Virus record (IMG/VR): IMGVR_UViG_3300036985_000870
Coordinates: 1-23,656 of that record
Direction: 5' to 3' (one strand)
DNA: 23,656 nt
DNA from: a virus
Within the stretch, counting starts at the first letter, position 1. Every line of letters starts with the position of its first letter. Shown piece by piece: positions 1 to 6,800 of the stretch. The notes under the pieces were generated by a model that saw nothing but the letters and a program-made list of their open reading frames with translations, was not told where the DNA came from and ran no database searches. A program made the translations under genes and the position numbers.

Positions 1-11
1 AACTGACCACA

Positions 12-428
12 TTATACAATCCCCTTTACGTATTTACCTTTACCCTTGAGTGTGAGAATATTCCCACGCATACGAGGGTCAAAGGATATATGAACCCAAG
101 TCTTTTCATAAATTAGTTGGTCAAACTTAAGATTACTCTTACTTAAGATATTAGATATAGTAAGTGGAGTGTGACCATAGGCTGTGAAGTCCACAGCATA
201 ACCATAAGTGTGTGATGAGTTACTAGTACCACCTACTGCTCTGTTAACATCAGGACTACGGTAACCACTATTAATTGTAATAGCTACATTGCCTAGTATT
301 TCTCTTACTTTCTCCATGTAGAAAGCAGTTGTGCGTAACACCTCTACTACTTCTTTAGATGGAGTATTATCTATCTTTTGATTAGTGACAGTTAATTCAG
401 CAAGAGAGAAGTGAGGGGTTAATTGCAT
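12..428 (-). CDS. M15-family peptidase, probable endolysin
   Basis: A 138-residue protein resembling peptidase M15A / D-Ala-D-Ala carboxypeptidase-like phage lysins, which cut peptidoglycan peptides using zinc. The frame shows the family pattern: a GYRSPDVN block with Arg about residue 57, then SSHTYGYAVDF giving His about 73 and Asp about 80, and WVHISFD giving His about 113 as the third zinc ligand. The open frame extends upstream to 506, but that Cys-rich extension is unlike the family and overlaps the next gene. I chose the ATG at 428 because it overlaps the preceding stop as TAATG, a translational coupling arrangement. It lies directly downstream of two small membrane proteins, so this is most likely the lysis cassette. 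No signal peptide is seen, so export would need a holin. Confidence 0.85.
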   Translation of the reverse strand: MQLTPHFSLAELTVTNQKIDNTPSKEVVEVLRTTAFYMEKVREILGNVAITINSGYRSPDVNRAVGGTSNSSHTYGYAVDFTAYGHTPLTISNILSKSNLKFDQLIYEKTWVHISFDPRMRGNILTLKGKGKYVKGIV

Positions 429-640
429 TAAGCGTGTCCTATAACTGCACGAGAAATATAAGAGATAACTGCACCTACAAGAGATGCAATCATCATACCC
501 ATCCAAAATCCACCACGACCCTTATTGGCTAAGGCAAGTAGTTCGTCTAGAGCATTTTCCATCTTGTCTATCTTCTTCTCAAGCATTTCTACTTTAGCAA
601 TGAGTTTACCATATTCAACTGAGTCTAGAATTTCGGACAT
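428..640 (-). CDS. small membrane protein with coiled coil, holin candidate
   Basis: A 70-residue protein. Residues about 8-40 form a charged heptad-like helix (KVEMLEKKIDKMENALDELL). A hydrophobic segment follows at about 46-65 (WMGMMIASLVGAVISYIS), ending in a short basic tail. This layout, an N-terminal coiled coil and one C-terminal membrane helix, matches many small phage holin or XhlA-like proteins. The stop overlaps the peptidase start by one base, tying the two genes in translation. A single-TM holin, a pinholin or an accessory lysis protein are all possible; the function is inferred from position and topology. Confidence 0.6.
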   Translation of the reverse strand: MSEILDSVEYGKLIAKVEMLEKKIDKMENALDELLALANKGRGGFWMGMMIASLVGAVISYISRAVIGHA

Positions 641-663
641 TTAATATTCTCTTATTATTTTTA

Positions 664-954
664 TTAAACTAAAGCTACTATAACAAATCCTACTAAGCCA
701 CCTAGCACAGTAGCCACCCAGTCCCAAAAGTCAGGAGTGTGGATGTCTTTATGCAGGTAGTCATAAATCTCTTTAAGTAGCGCAATGATAGCCACTACTA
801 CAATAGAGTAAGCCCCAATAAACGGTGTAAGCAATGCTGCTATGACTAGACCACCAATGAAGTGCATAAATTTATCTACAGGCACTTTACCTTTAAGAAA
901 AGATGGATAGAGTTTAGTTAATAGTGCATTTATTTTTGATATTAAAGTTTCCAT
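664..954 (-). CDS. multi-pass membrane protein, holin-like
   Basis: A 96-residue protein with about three hydrophobic segments: residues about 31-45, 48-62 and 78-96. Between them are DKFMHFIGG, a KEIYDYLH block and DFWDWVATVLGG. The DKxxHF...KE.YD...DwvatvlGG pattern resembles the YfiM/DUF2279-like and VanZ-like small membrane proteins, several of which occur in phages beside lysis genes. With the neighbouring single-TM protein and the M15 peptidase it forms a three-gene lysis block. Whether this or its neighbour is the true holin cannot be decided from sequence. An AAGG ribosome site precedes the ATG. Confidence 0.6.
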   Translation of the reverse strand: METLISKINALLTKLYPSFLKGKVPVDKFMHFIGGLVIAALLTPFIGAYSIVVVAIIALLKEIYDYLHKDIHTPDFWDWVATVLGGLVGFVIVALV

Positions 955-966
955 AATATGCCTTTA

Positions 967-1743
967 TTATTCTTGTATTTCAAAAATCTCTGCTCTCATT
1001 CTAACATTTGCAGAAGTAGTATGACCAGTTATTGCAACAGTTCCTGAATTATTTGTAGCTGAAACAGAAAGACCATTGGAAGCATTTATTGTTACAGTTA
1101 CATCAGTACTTTCATTTTGTTTATACACAGATGCAATGAAGTATTTATTAGTTCCAGTTTCATGTACATATAATGTTCCCATTGCAGCTTTATTACCAAA
1201 AACAGATGGAAATATTCCAACACCATCATGTGTATTTGCAGTTTTAACAACACTTCCAAGCATTGAGGTTGAAAAATGCCCATTAGCTTTTTTTCTAAAA
1301 TTCCCACTAGGACTTATTGTTAAAAGAGGAGCATAAGTTAATGCACCATAAGAAGTATAAGCACCTGAATAACTAAAAACTAATAAATCAGCATACACAT
1401 CAAAATTAGTTTCTATTTTCCAAGCATTTGATACGGCTGAACCTAGATGTGCAACTAACTCTAAAGAGCCACCACCGTTATGTACAGCAGAACCTAAATA
1501 AGCCCCTTCAAAATTATAAGGACCACCAACATATACTTGAGGTCTAGTAAAGTTACCCAAACCCCCTACTTGCATATGCCCACTAGAAAGAGCAGTGGCT
1601 AAAGGTGCAATACTAGCAGCACTAGCAGCAGCAGCTATAGCACTATCTTGAGCATCACTAGCAGCATTACTGGCTATAACAGAAGCATTTGCAGCATCAC
1701 CTGTTGCATCACCACTACCACCAACACCTCTAAAAATAGCCAT
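967..1743 (-). CDS. putative tail fibre or receptor-binding protein
   Basis: A 258-residue protein. The N-terminus (MAIFRGVGGSGDATGDA) is Gly-rich, followed at about residues 18-55 by an Ala/Ser-rich stretch rich in NAAS-type repeats. Such segments are common in phage fibre proteins that trimerise. Residues about 70-258 are rich in Gly, Ser, Thr and aromatic residues and look beta-stranded, with no recognisable enzyme motif, as expected of a fibre tip. It is preceded by an AAGGA ribosome site and starts two bases after the stop of the 56-residue protein. It could also be a capsid decoration or other virion appendage. Fibre is my best reading from composition and from its place near the lysis genes. 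Confidence 0.55.
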   Translation of the reverse strand: MAIFRGVGGSGDATGDAANASVIASNAASDAQDSAIAAAASAASIAPLATALSSGHMQVGGLGNFTRPQVYVGGPYNFEGAYLGSAVHNGGGSLELVAHLGSAVSNAWKIETNFDVYADLLVFSYSGAYTSYGALTYAPLLTISPSGNFRKKANGHFSTSMLGSVVKTANTHDGVGIFPSVFGNKAAMGTLYVHETGTNKYFIASVYKQNESTDVTVTINASNGLSVSATNNSGTVAITGHTTSANVRMRAEIFEIQE

Positions 1744-1745
1744 AG

Positions 1746-1916
1746 TTATTCCTTAGTATATACAGGTTTTACTACTACTGTTTTTTCTTTTACTAAGCTT
1801 TCTTGTACTTTTGGTTCTACAAATTCATACTGAGGATGCTTGTGCATTTCAATAATATCATGCTCATACTCAAAATTAGCAATAGTACCTGAAAGTTTAC
1901 ATTTAAATTGTGCCAT
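1746..1916 (-). CDS. small conserved-looking protein downstream of the coat gene
   Basis: A 56-residue open frame starting MAQFKCKLSGTIANFEYEHD and ending in a Lys/Val-rich tail (KTVVVKPVYTKE). A GGAG ribosome site lies nine bases before the ATG, and the stop falls two bases before the next gene start. It is acidic to neutral, with an FEYEHDIIEMHKHPQYE core and no membrane segment. It sits just after the coat-gene terminator, so it would be read by readthrough or by a promoter I did not find. Function is unknown; a minor virion or assembly role is only a guess from position. Confidence 0.6.
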   Translation of the reverse strand: MAQFKCKLSGTIANFEYEHDIIEMHKHPQYEFVEPKVQESLVKEKTVVVKPVYTKE

Positions 1917-1948
1917 CTTAAGATTCTCCGTGGTTAAATAATTATGCG

Positions 1949-1985
1949 AAAACCCCCTACCCTTTTTAAAAGGTAAGAGGTTTAA
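1949..1985 (-). terminator. rho-independent terminator after the coat gene
   Basis: On the minus strand, an AAACCTCTTACC arm pairs with a GGTAGGGGGTTT arm around a T/A-rich loop. The stem is about 12 bp, with a few G-T pairs and one bulged G, and it is followed by a short T run. It lies between the coat-protein stop and the next small gene. That is a typical place for a partial terminator that lowers expression of genes after the abundant coat protein. Confidence 0.65.
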
Positions 1986-1998
1986 ACCTAATTACTTA

Positions 1999-2925
1999 TT
2001 AGGCTGGAACAGTCAATGCAAAGCAAGCGTTATCACGTAACTCTTTAACACCGTACAATGTATCAGCAGTGTATAGAGTACCTAAGTATTCTTGTTTGTA
2101 TTGAGTTTGTGAACGAATACCTTGTTGTTCAACTAGCACAGCTGAATCTTTGTGACCTAGTAAAGCAACACGGCAAGCTGTTGAACCTGAAGTAGTATCA
2201 GCATTTGAAGAAACAAATACAGGGATACCGTACAAATTACCAATCTCACCGTTACGGATTGTGTTACCATTACCTTGCTCACCAACGAATGCTTGCTCTG
2301 TGTAACGAGCTAGACCCATTAATGTGTTACGTGATGATGGTGGTACTAAGAAGAAACGACCTTCCATAGGTACATCTGCATCATCTAAACGTTGAATTGT
2401 ACGACGAATAGCAGCATCAGTTAGAGCACCTAAGCCTGTGTTAGCACCTGCATTGTAAGCAGTTGTACCATCAGCACCTGAGAAAGCACCAGCATATGCA
2501 GAGTTAGCAATGTTACCACCATTGAAGCCACGACCTAAACGGATTAAGTCTGTGTCTACTTGACGAGATAAAGCATAACCAGCATCTTCTGTGTAGAAAC
2601 GACGAAGAGATGATAAAGCTTGTACTTCAGTGATATCTTCAATTAAACGTGAATATTCGTAGTGTTTGTCTACTAATACTTGTACTTCTGTTTCAGTAGC
2701 TGCTTGTAGAGTTACTTGTGTTTCAGCAGCTTTAAGAGAAGCTACACCACGAGTAGGAGAAGGGATATGAATAGTATCACCTTTCTTACCAGTGAAAGAC
2801 ATTTTCTTAAATAAGTTAGCTGCTACAAGAGATTTCTTATATGCAGCGATAATCTCATCACTCCAAATTTCTGGGATGAAACTATTTGCCGTCGTGTTTG
2901 TTACGTGGGTTGATCCTAAAGCCAT
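1999..2925 (-). CDS. major capsid protein (P22 coat / HK97-fold type)
   Basis: A 308-residue protein starting MALGSTHVTNTTANSFIPEIW. The SFIPEIWSDEI opening, the KKGDTIHIPSP block at about residues 47-57, the VDKHYEYSRLIEDI segment and the late GHKDSAVLVEQQ segment are typical of P22-type coat proteins found in podoviruses and related phages. It forms the icosahedral shell after assembly on the scaffold protein encoded just upstream. A strong AAAGGA ribosome site precedes the ATG and a terminator follows the stop, consistent with high expression. Codons are uniform and free of rare forms. No delta domain or protease is visible nearby, so maturation probably does not involve coat cleavage. Confidence 0.88.
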   Translation of the reverse strand: MALGSTHVTNTTANSFIPEIWSDEIIAAYKKSLVAANLFKKMSFTGKKGDTIHIPSPTRGVASLKAAETQVTLQAATETEVQVLVDKHYEYSRLIEDITEVQALSSLRRFYTEDAGYALSRQVDTDLIRLGRGFNGGNIANSAYAGAFSGADGTTAYNAGANTGLGALTDAAIRRTIQRLDDADVPMEGRFFLVPPSSRNTLMGLARYTEQAFVGEQGNGNTIRNGEIGNLYGIPVFVSSNADTTSGSTACRVALLGHKDSAVLVEQQGIRSQTQYKQEYLGTLYTADTLYGVKELRDNACFALTVPA

Positions 2926-2951
2926 TTTGTAATTCCTTTTCTAAATTGTTT

Positions 2952-3737
2952 TTATATTACCCTGTTCTCTCGATAAGCAATCATAATTTCATTTGCCATA
3001 CTATCGTATCGATCAGGATCGGTTTGCATAAGTTTAATAATATCGCTTCGACGATATTTCTTTTTTGATGTAGATTCAGTAGCACCTGATGTCCCCATAT
3101 CTGCCGATTTAAGTTGTTGCTCTCGGTCTAATTTAGAGGTATCAGTTACTTTCTTAGTGTACTCCTGACGTTCAATCCAAGTAGAGAGTAGTTCATCAGC
3201 AGAGTCAAAATCATAATCATTCTGTGCCCTGTTGTATAACTCCACTCGTACTTTTGATCCATTAACCCACTTACCAAAGTCTTCGCTTGATGCAATCTCA
3301 CGGAAGTTAGGATATTTAGAAGCAATCTGATTTTGCACAGTTGCTTGCTTCATAGCTATGGCTTGTTGTTTAGCATCCTGAATTGCTGGATGTTTATCAA
3401 TAGCCCTTTTAGTAGCGTTTATTGGATCAGAGTAAAAGTCATCATCACTAAGATCTGTTTCTACATCTGTCTGTAAGTTTCTAGAAGTTTGAGTCTTAAT
3501 AAAGTCATCTACTGTTCGACGTAGTTCGCCAACTTCATTGCCTTGCTTACCAATTAACTTCTCACTCTCTTGGTGCATTGCAATAATGTCTTGTAGCGAT
3601 TTGTTACGATATTTCTCTGGTAGATTGTCTACAACCTCTTCTTTACTAGAGGTATCCAAAGTTTCCGAGTTGTCAATACTATCAATTGATTCAGTCTCTA
3701 GATCATTAATTAAAACTTCATCTATTACTTTTGCCAT
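2952..3737 (-). CDS. capsid scaffold (assembly) protein
   Basis: A 261-residue, strongly charged protein. The N-terminal 60 residues are very acidic. The middle (about 60-100) has predicted coiled-coil character (MHQESEKLIGKQGNEVGEL). The C-terminal part is basic (STSKKKYRRSD) before a helical end. This polarity, its size and its position immediately upstream of the coat gene are typical of phage scaffolds, whose basic C-terminus binds coat protein. The frame is open to 3755, but I chose the ATG at 3737 because an AGGAG site lies eight bases before it and none precedes the upstream start. Alternative: an unrelated acidic virion protein, less likely given the neighbours. Confidence 0.75.
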   Translation of the reverse strand: MAKVIDEVLINDLETESIDSIDNSETLDTSSKEEVVDNLPEKYRNKSLQDIIAMHQESEKLIGKQGNEVGELRRTVDDFIKTQTSRNLQTDVETDLSDDDFYSDPINATKRAIDKHPAIQDAKQQAIAMKQATVQNQIASKYPNFREIASSEDFGKWVNGSKVRVELYNRAQNDYDFDSADELLSTWIERQEYTKKVTDTSKLDREQQLKSADMGTSGATESTSKKKYRRSDIIKLMQTDPDRYDSMANEIMIAYRENRVI

Positions 3738-3765
3738 ATTAAGTCTCCTGTGCATATAAGCATTT

Positions 3766-3800
3766 TAGGAAAAGAACTAACTACTTGGCTATCGTAGTTA
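3766..3800 (-). terminator. stem-loop after the zinc-ribbon gene, possible weak terminator
   Basis: A perfect 7-bp inverted repeat (TAACTAC at 3778-3784 with GTAGTTA at 3794-3800, 9-nt loop) overlaps the stop codon of the zinc-ribbon gene. On the minus strand it is followed by GTTCTTTTCC. The stem is AT-rich and the T run is broken, so it would be a weak terminator or an RNA-processing or stability element between the small genes and the scaffold gene. Confidence 0.35.
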
Positions 3801-4019
3801 CTCTTCTTTGTTAGCAACCATTCTGTGCTTTTTTTCCCAAGCGGCTGCTGCACCTGGAAAGCTACCTGAGTATCCTTCTAATGAGATAGTAGGTGTGCTA
3901 ATCATACGAGTAGCTTTACTATTACATATAGAACATTCAGTGTATTCTGTTGTGTTATCTACGTACCGTTCATCTGTATGATCACATGCGGTACACTTAA
4001 AATCAAGCATTATCCGCAA
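3798..4019 (-). CDS. FmdB-like zinc-ribbon protein, TTG start
   Basis: A 73-residue protein with CTACDH and CSICNS pairs: Cys at about residues 9, 12, 31 and 34. This is the FmdB-type zinc-ribbon layout (short N-terminus, CxxC, about 18 residues, CxxC, then a Ser/Gly tail). In the family the role is poorly defined; nucleic-acid or protein binding is assumed. The TTG at 4019 is favoured because GAGGAG sits seven bases upstream, whereas the first ATG (4010) is 16 bases from that site. It overlaps the end of the preceding gene. The C-terminal half (SGSFPGAAAAWEKKH) is not part of the ribbon. Similar proteins sit near capsid genes in many phages; the function here is unknown. Confidence 0.7.
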   Translation of the reverse strand: MRIMLDFKCTACDHTDERYVDNTTEYTECSICNSKATRMISTPTISLEGYSGSFPGAAAAWEKKHRMVANKEE

Positions 4020-4245
4020 TTTGTAACTCCTCGTAAGCTTGTTCTGATACTTGCTGTAAGGAGAGTAACCACTGTAAGATGTCTAGTTGACCCTTACGTT
4101 TGTGGAACCCCTCAAAGTTATCAGTACTACTTATCTGATTTGTTGCTTCATACATACCCTGAACATCTTCTATTAGATCTTTCCACCCTTTAGAAGACAT
4201 GGTACTAAATCTTTCTTCATAATAATCTTGTAATTCTCTATCCAA
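4003..4245 (-). CDS. small helical phage protein, TTG start
   Basis: An 80-residue, mostly helical and acidic protein (DYYEERFSTMSSKGWKDLI near the start, DILQWLLSLQQVSEQAYEEL near the end). No known motif is visible. It begins with TTG at 4245, nine bases after an AAAGG site; the first ATG (4200) has no ribosome site. It is the first gene after the strong promoter at 4297-4325 and its 3' end overlaps the zinc-ribbon gene. The pairing with a zinc-ribbon gene upstream of scaffold and coat suggests an assembly-related role, but this is only an inference from order. Confidence 0.65.
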   Translation of the reverse strand: MDRELQDYYEERFSTMSSKGWKDLIEDVQGMYEATNQISSTDNFEGFHKRKGQLDILQWLLSLQQVSEQAYEELQIADNA

Positions 4246-4296
4246 ACTATTGCACCTTTCTTAAAAATGTGTTATAATAGCTCTACTTATATAATG

Positions 4297-4325
4297 ATTA
4301 TACCACAAAGTTCTTTGTTTGTCAA
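4297..4325 (-). promoter_or_regulatory. consensus sigma70 promoter for the capsid genes, with dyad in spacer
   Basis: On the minus strand: TTGACA (4325-4320), a 17-base spacer, TATAAT (4302-4297), plus an extended TGG just before the -10. Both hexamers are perfect. The -35 overlaps the stop codon of the gene at 4322-4537. The spacer contains a perfect dyad, ACAAAG-TT-CTTTGT (4305-4318), a possible operator. Transcription should begin near 4290 and enter the small gene, zinc ribbon, scaffold and coat genes. Confidence 0.8.
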
Positions 4326-4537
4326 GTGATTATTTCTTCATCTATAATATTAAAAAATGCTTTTGCTTCTAATTCAGAATCAAACCAATACCATCCATCA
4401 ATAGGATAAGTGTTATCTGTGTAGGTTTCTTTCATTAATTCATAATTGGCATTAAGCACAAAATTTGGCGCATATAGCAATTCACCATCTATCTTATAAA
4501 ATCCACTTGTGTTTCCAGCTATTATTATCTCTGACAT
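4322..4537 (-). CDS. hypothetical small acidic protein
   Basis: A 71-residue acidic protein (MSEIIIAGNTSGFYKIDGEL...). It has alternating hydrophobic residues and several aromatics (GWYWFDSE), suggesting a small beta-rich or mixed fold, and no Cys pair or membrane helix. An AAAGGG ribosome site precedes the ATG. It is the last gene of the upstream transcription block, directly after the fibre and the 99-residue protein, so it may be linked to the fibre as a chaperone or base attachment. I do not recognise a family. Confidence 0.6.
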   Translation of the reverse strand: MSEIIIAGNTSGFYKIDGELLYAPNFVLNANYELMKETYTDNTYPIDGWYWFDSELEAKAFFNIIDEEIIT

Positions 4538-4552
4538 TTGAAACCCTTTATT

Positions 4553-4852
4553 TTAAACTGCGATTGAGTTAACCATATCAGGTTGAGCCATTACCCACTT
4601 ATAACATTTTTCTAAAAATGTAGTACCTTCACAAGATTCAACTTGTCCTACAGGTATTAAATAACGTTTAAAATCTACAGTAGTAGTATTCTCATTCTCA
4701 GGTTTTACAATATATCCTGAAACATCAATAATTACGATATGACGAGAATTTGTAGTACCTTGTCTATTTATGATTGCTGATGTAATACGAAAGTATGCTC
4801 CTAAAAAAGGAACTCCATAGTTTGATTCTTGTATATCTAATTGAATAGCCAT
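4553..4852 (-). CDS. hypothetical protein near the tail fibre, beta-rich
   Basis: A 99-residue protein beginning MAIQLDIQESNYGVPFLGAY. It has the alternating pattern of a small beta-sandwich (FRITSAIINRQ, HIVIIDVSGYIV). Small proteins opening with similar text often follow fibre genes in phages, but I cannot assign a named family with confidence. The ribosome site AAGGA lies about ten bases before the ATG. It lies between the long collagen-like fibre and the 71-residue protein, all read in one direction. A structural or fibre-assembly role is inferred from context only. Confidence 0.6.
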   Translation of the reverse strand: MAIQLDIQESNYGVPFLGAYFRITSAIINRQGTTNSRHIVIIDVSGYIVKPENENTTTVDFKRYLIPVGQVESCEGTTFLEKCYKWVMAQPDMVNSIAV

Positions 4853-4880
4853 TTATTTATTTTCCTTAGTTTAAAATTGT

Positions 4881-6797
4881 CTAACCAAATTCGTAACTTA
4901 TTTCAGTAGTTTCAACAGTAGCTAACCAGCGTAAATTAGTTGCTGCTGCCCCTGTAACAGTTATTGTTAAACAACCAATAGTTGTATTTGCTGAAAGTGC
5001 TACTGTATATCCTGCTGCATTACTAATAGCTGTAACTGTTGATGCAACAAGTGTTGTTGTACCTACACCTGTATCCCTCCTGAGCAAGCCTTCAATTTTA
5101 AAAGCTGAAGCAGCGTTCCCACCTGCTGGTTGTTGCCTACAAACTATTTGCCCAGTAAATACAATAGCATTTTTGTCTGGAATACTTATTTGATTTGTAC
5201 TACTAGCAGTTCCTGCGAATGTAACTAAAACAGCAGATGTACCATTAGTAGTAGCTATTCCTAAAATATATTTTCCTGCTTGAGTACCACCAGTTCCACC
5301 TAAGGAAGAAGACATTGGTGTACCAAAAGTATATTTAGCATTTACTGCGGAATTATAACCATTAATAGATACTGCATTAGCTCTAGTAGTAAAACCATTA
5401 CCTAGTGCCATAGCATCATTAGCATTTGCATTGGAACTATTACCAATTGCTATTGAATTTGTATTTTGTGCAGTAGCACTAGCACCTATTCCTATTGAAG
5501 AATTACCTAAAGCATTGGAATCTTGACCAATGGATACACCATAAGAACCTGTTCCTCTAGCTCCACCACCAATAGCAATTGCCCCTATTTGAGTAGCTCC
5601 CGAATATCCATCAACCCTTCCATTACCTATTGCAATAGCACCATTGCCACTTGCATATCCACCATTCCCCATAGCAATAGATGGCACACCTGAAGCAACA
5701 GGTCGTAGGAGTGTTGTTGCATTTTCTGCATAATACCTCATGGATTTTTTATTACCAGTAATCCAATTAGTACCATTACTAACGATTTCAGTACCTTCAC
5801 CTAATCGTAAAGTTATTGTAGTGCTACCATCAATTGTTTCTGCACCGTTAGGGTCAATTGTAATAACATGAGTTGAAGTTGAAGAGGTATTCCAAATAGT
5901 TACATTAAATCCTGAACCAAGTGTCGCTGCTGCCGTTAAACTAACAGTAAATGTCCCCGAAGTACAGTTAATTACTTTTCCTAAATCACCAGTAACAATC
6001 GTATAGGCTGCTGTTTTATTATCTATAGTTAGAGAAGAACCGCCACCGCCACCACCGCCACTAGATGCAATTGTAAATGATGGGTATGTGCCTGTAATTG
6101 TAACATTAGAACCAGCAGTTAAACTAACCACTTGGTCAGGTGCTGTATTTGTTATACTAAAGGTACCTGATGATGTTATTGGACTTCCTGTTATAGAAAT
6201 ACCAGTACCAGCAGTTGCAGCAACACTAGTAACAGTACCACCACCTCCAGCTGATACAGTGGCAGGAATCCATTTACTTGTAGCAGAGTTATAAGTAAGA
6301 ACTTGACTATCAGTTGCAGAAGCTACATTTACATCATCTAGAGAGGCTAGAGTAGAGGGTCCTGTTTGCTTTAGGCTTTGTATAATATTTTGAATATTCT
6401 CAGGTAAGGTAAACTGACCTGCATCAATCACACTACCATCTGAAAGTTCTAGTGTTAAACTATTATCAAAATCTAAATAAGCATTAACAACAGAAACACC
6501 ATCTTGACCTTTCTCTCCATCAAGACCATCCTTACCATCTTTACCATCAAAGCCCCTAGGACCTTGTAAGCCATCCTTACCATTCTTACCTTGCACACCA
6601 TCTTTACCAGCAACACCTTGAGGACCTTGTTCGCCTTGATTACCTTTAGATGGAATAGTGTTAGCTACTACTTGTATCTCTTGTCGAATAACGGCAAGTT
6701 CGTACTCTACCTCTTTACGAGGTTTACCTACGAACCCTTCCAATATCTTATCCATCTCTGAATTAGACATATTCATTATGTCATTTAAATCACTCAT
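4881..6797 (-). CDS. tail fibre with collagen-like and YadA-like repeats
   Basis: A 638-residue fibre protein. Residues about 1-50 form a helical, charged anchor. Residues about 54-100 are collagen-like G-x-y repeats (GEQGPQGVAGKDG and following). At about 140-185 is the LASLDDVNVASATDSQVL linker seen in many phage fibres. Residues about 250-350 are a beta module ending at GTNWITGNKK. Residues about 375-470 carry repeats of the AIAIGNG / SIGIGASA type, like the YadA trimeric adhesin head. The C-terminus is beta-rich. All repeat classes are obligate trimers, so a trimeric, elongated receptor-binding fibre is well supported. AAAGGA precedes the ATG, and the start is four bases after the portal stop. 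Confidence 0.82.
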   Translation of the reverse strand: MSDLNDIMNMSNSEMDKILEGFVGKPRKEVEYELAVIRQEIQVVANTIPSKGNQGEQGPQGVAGKDGVQGKNGKDGLQGPRGFDGKDGKDGLDGEKGQDGVSVVNAYLDFDNSLTLELSDGSVIDAGQFTLPENIQNIIQSLKQTGPSTLASLDDVNVASATDSQVLTYNSATSKWIPATVSAGGGGTVTSVAATAGTGISITGSPITSSGTFSITNTAPDQVVSLTAGSNVTITGTYPSFTIASSGGGGGGGSSLTIDNKTAAYTIVTGDLGKVINCTSGTFTVSLTAAATLGSGFNVTIWNTSSTSTHVITIDPNGAETIDGSTTITLRLGEGTEIVSNGTNWITGNKKSMRYYAENATTLLRPVASGVPSIAMGNGGYASGNGAIAIGNGRVDGYSGATQIGAIAIGGGARGTGSYGVSIGQDSNALGNSSIGIGASATAQNTNSIAIGNSSNANANDAMALGNGFTTRANAVSINGYNSAVNAKYTFGTPMSSSLGGTGGTQAGKYILGIATTNGTSAVLVTFAGTASSTNQISIPDKNAIVFTGQIVCRQQPAGGNAASAFKIEGLLRRDTGVGTTTLVASTVTAISNAAGYTVALSANTTIGCLTITVTGAAATNLRWLATVETTEISYEFG

Positions 6798-6800
6798 AAA

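Noticed and set aside
1076-1336. Plus-strand frame inside the fibre gene
   Set aside because: A shadow of the minus-strand gene, without a ribosome site or recognisable protein pattern.
4250-4278. TTGCAC-17-TATAAT on the plus strand
   Set aside because: Good match, but it would read antisense into minus-strand genes and nearly overlaps the perfect leftward promoter; probably chance in AT-rich DNA.
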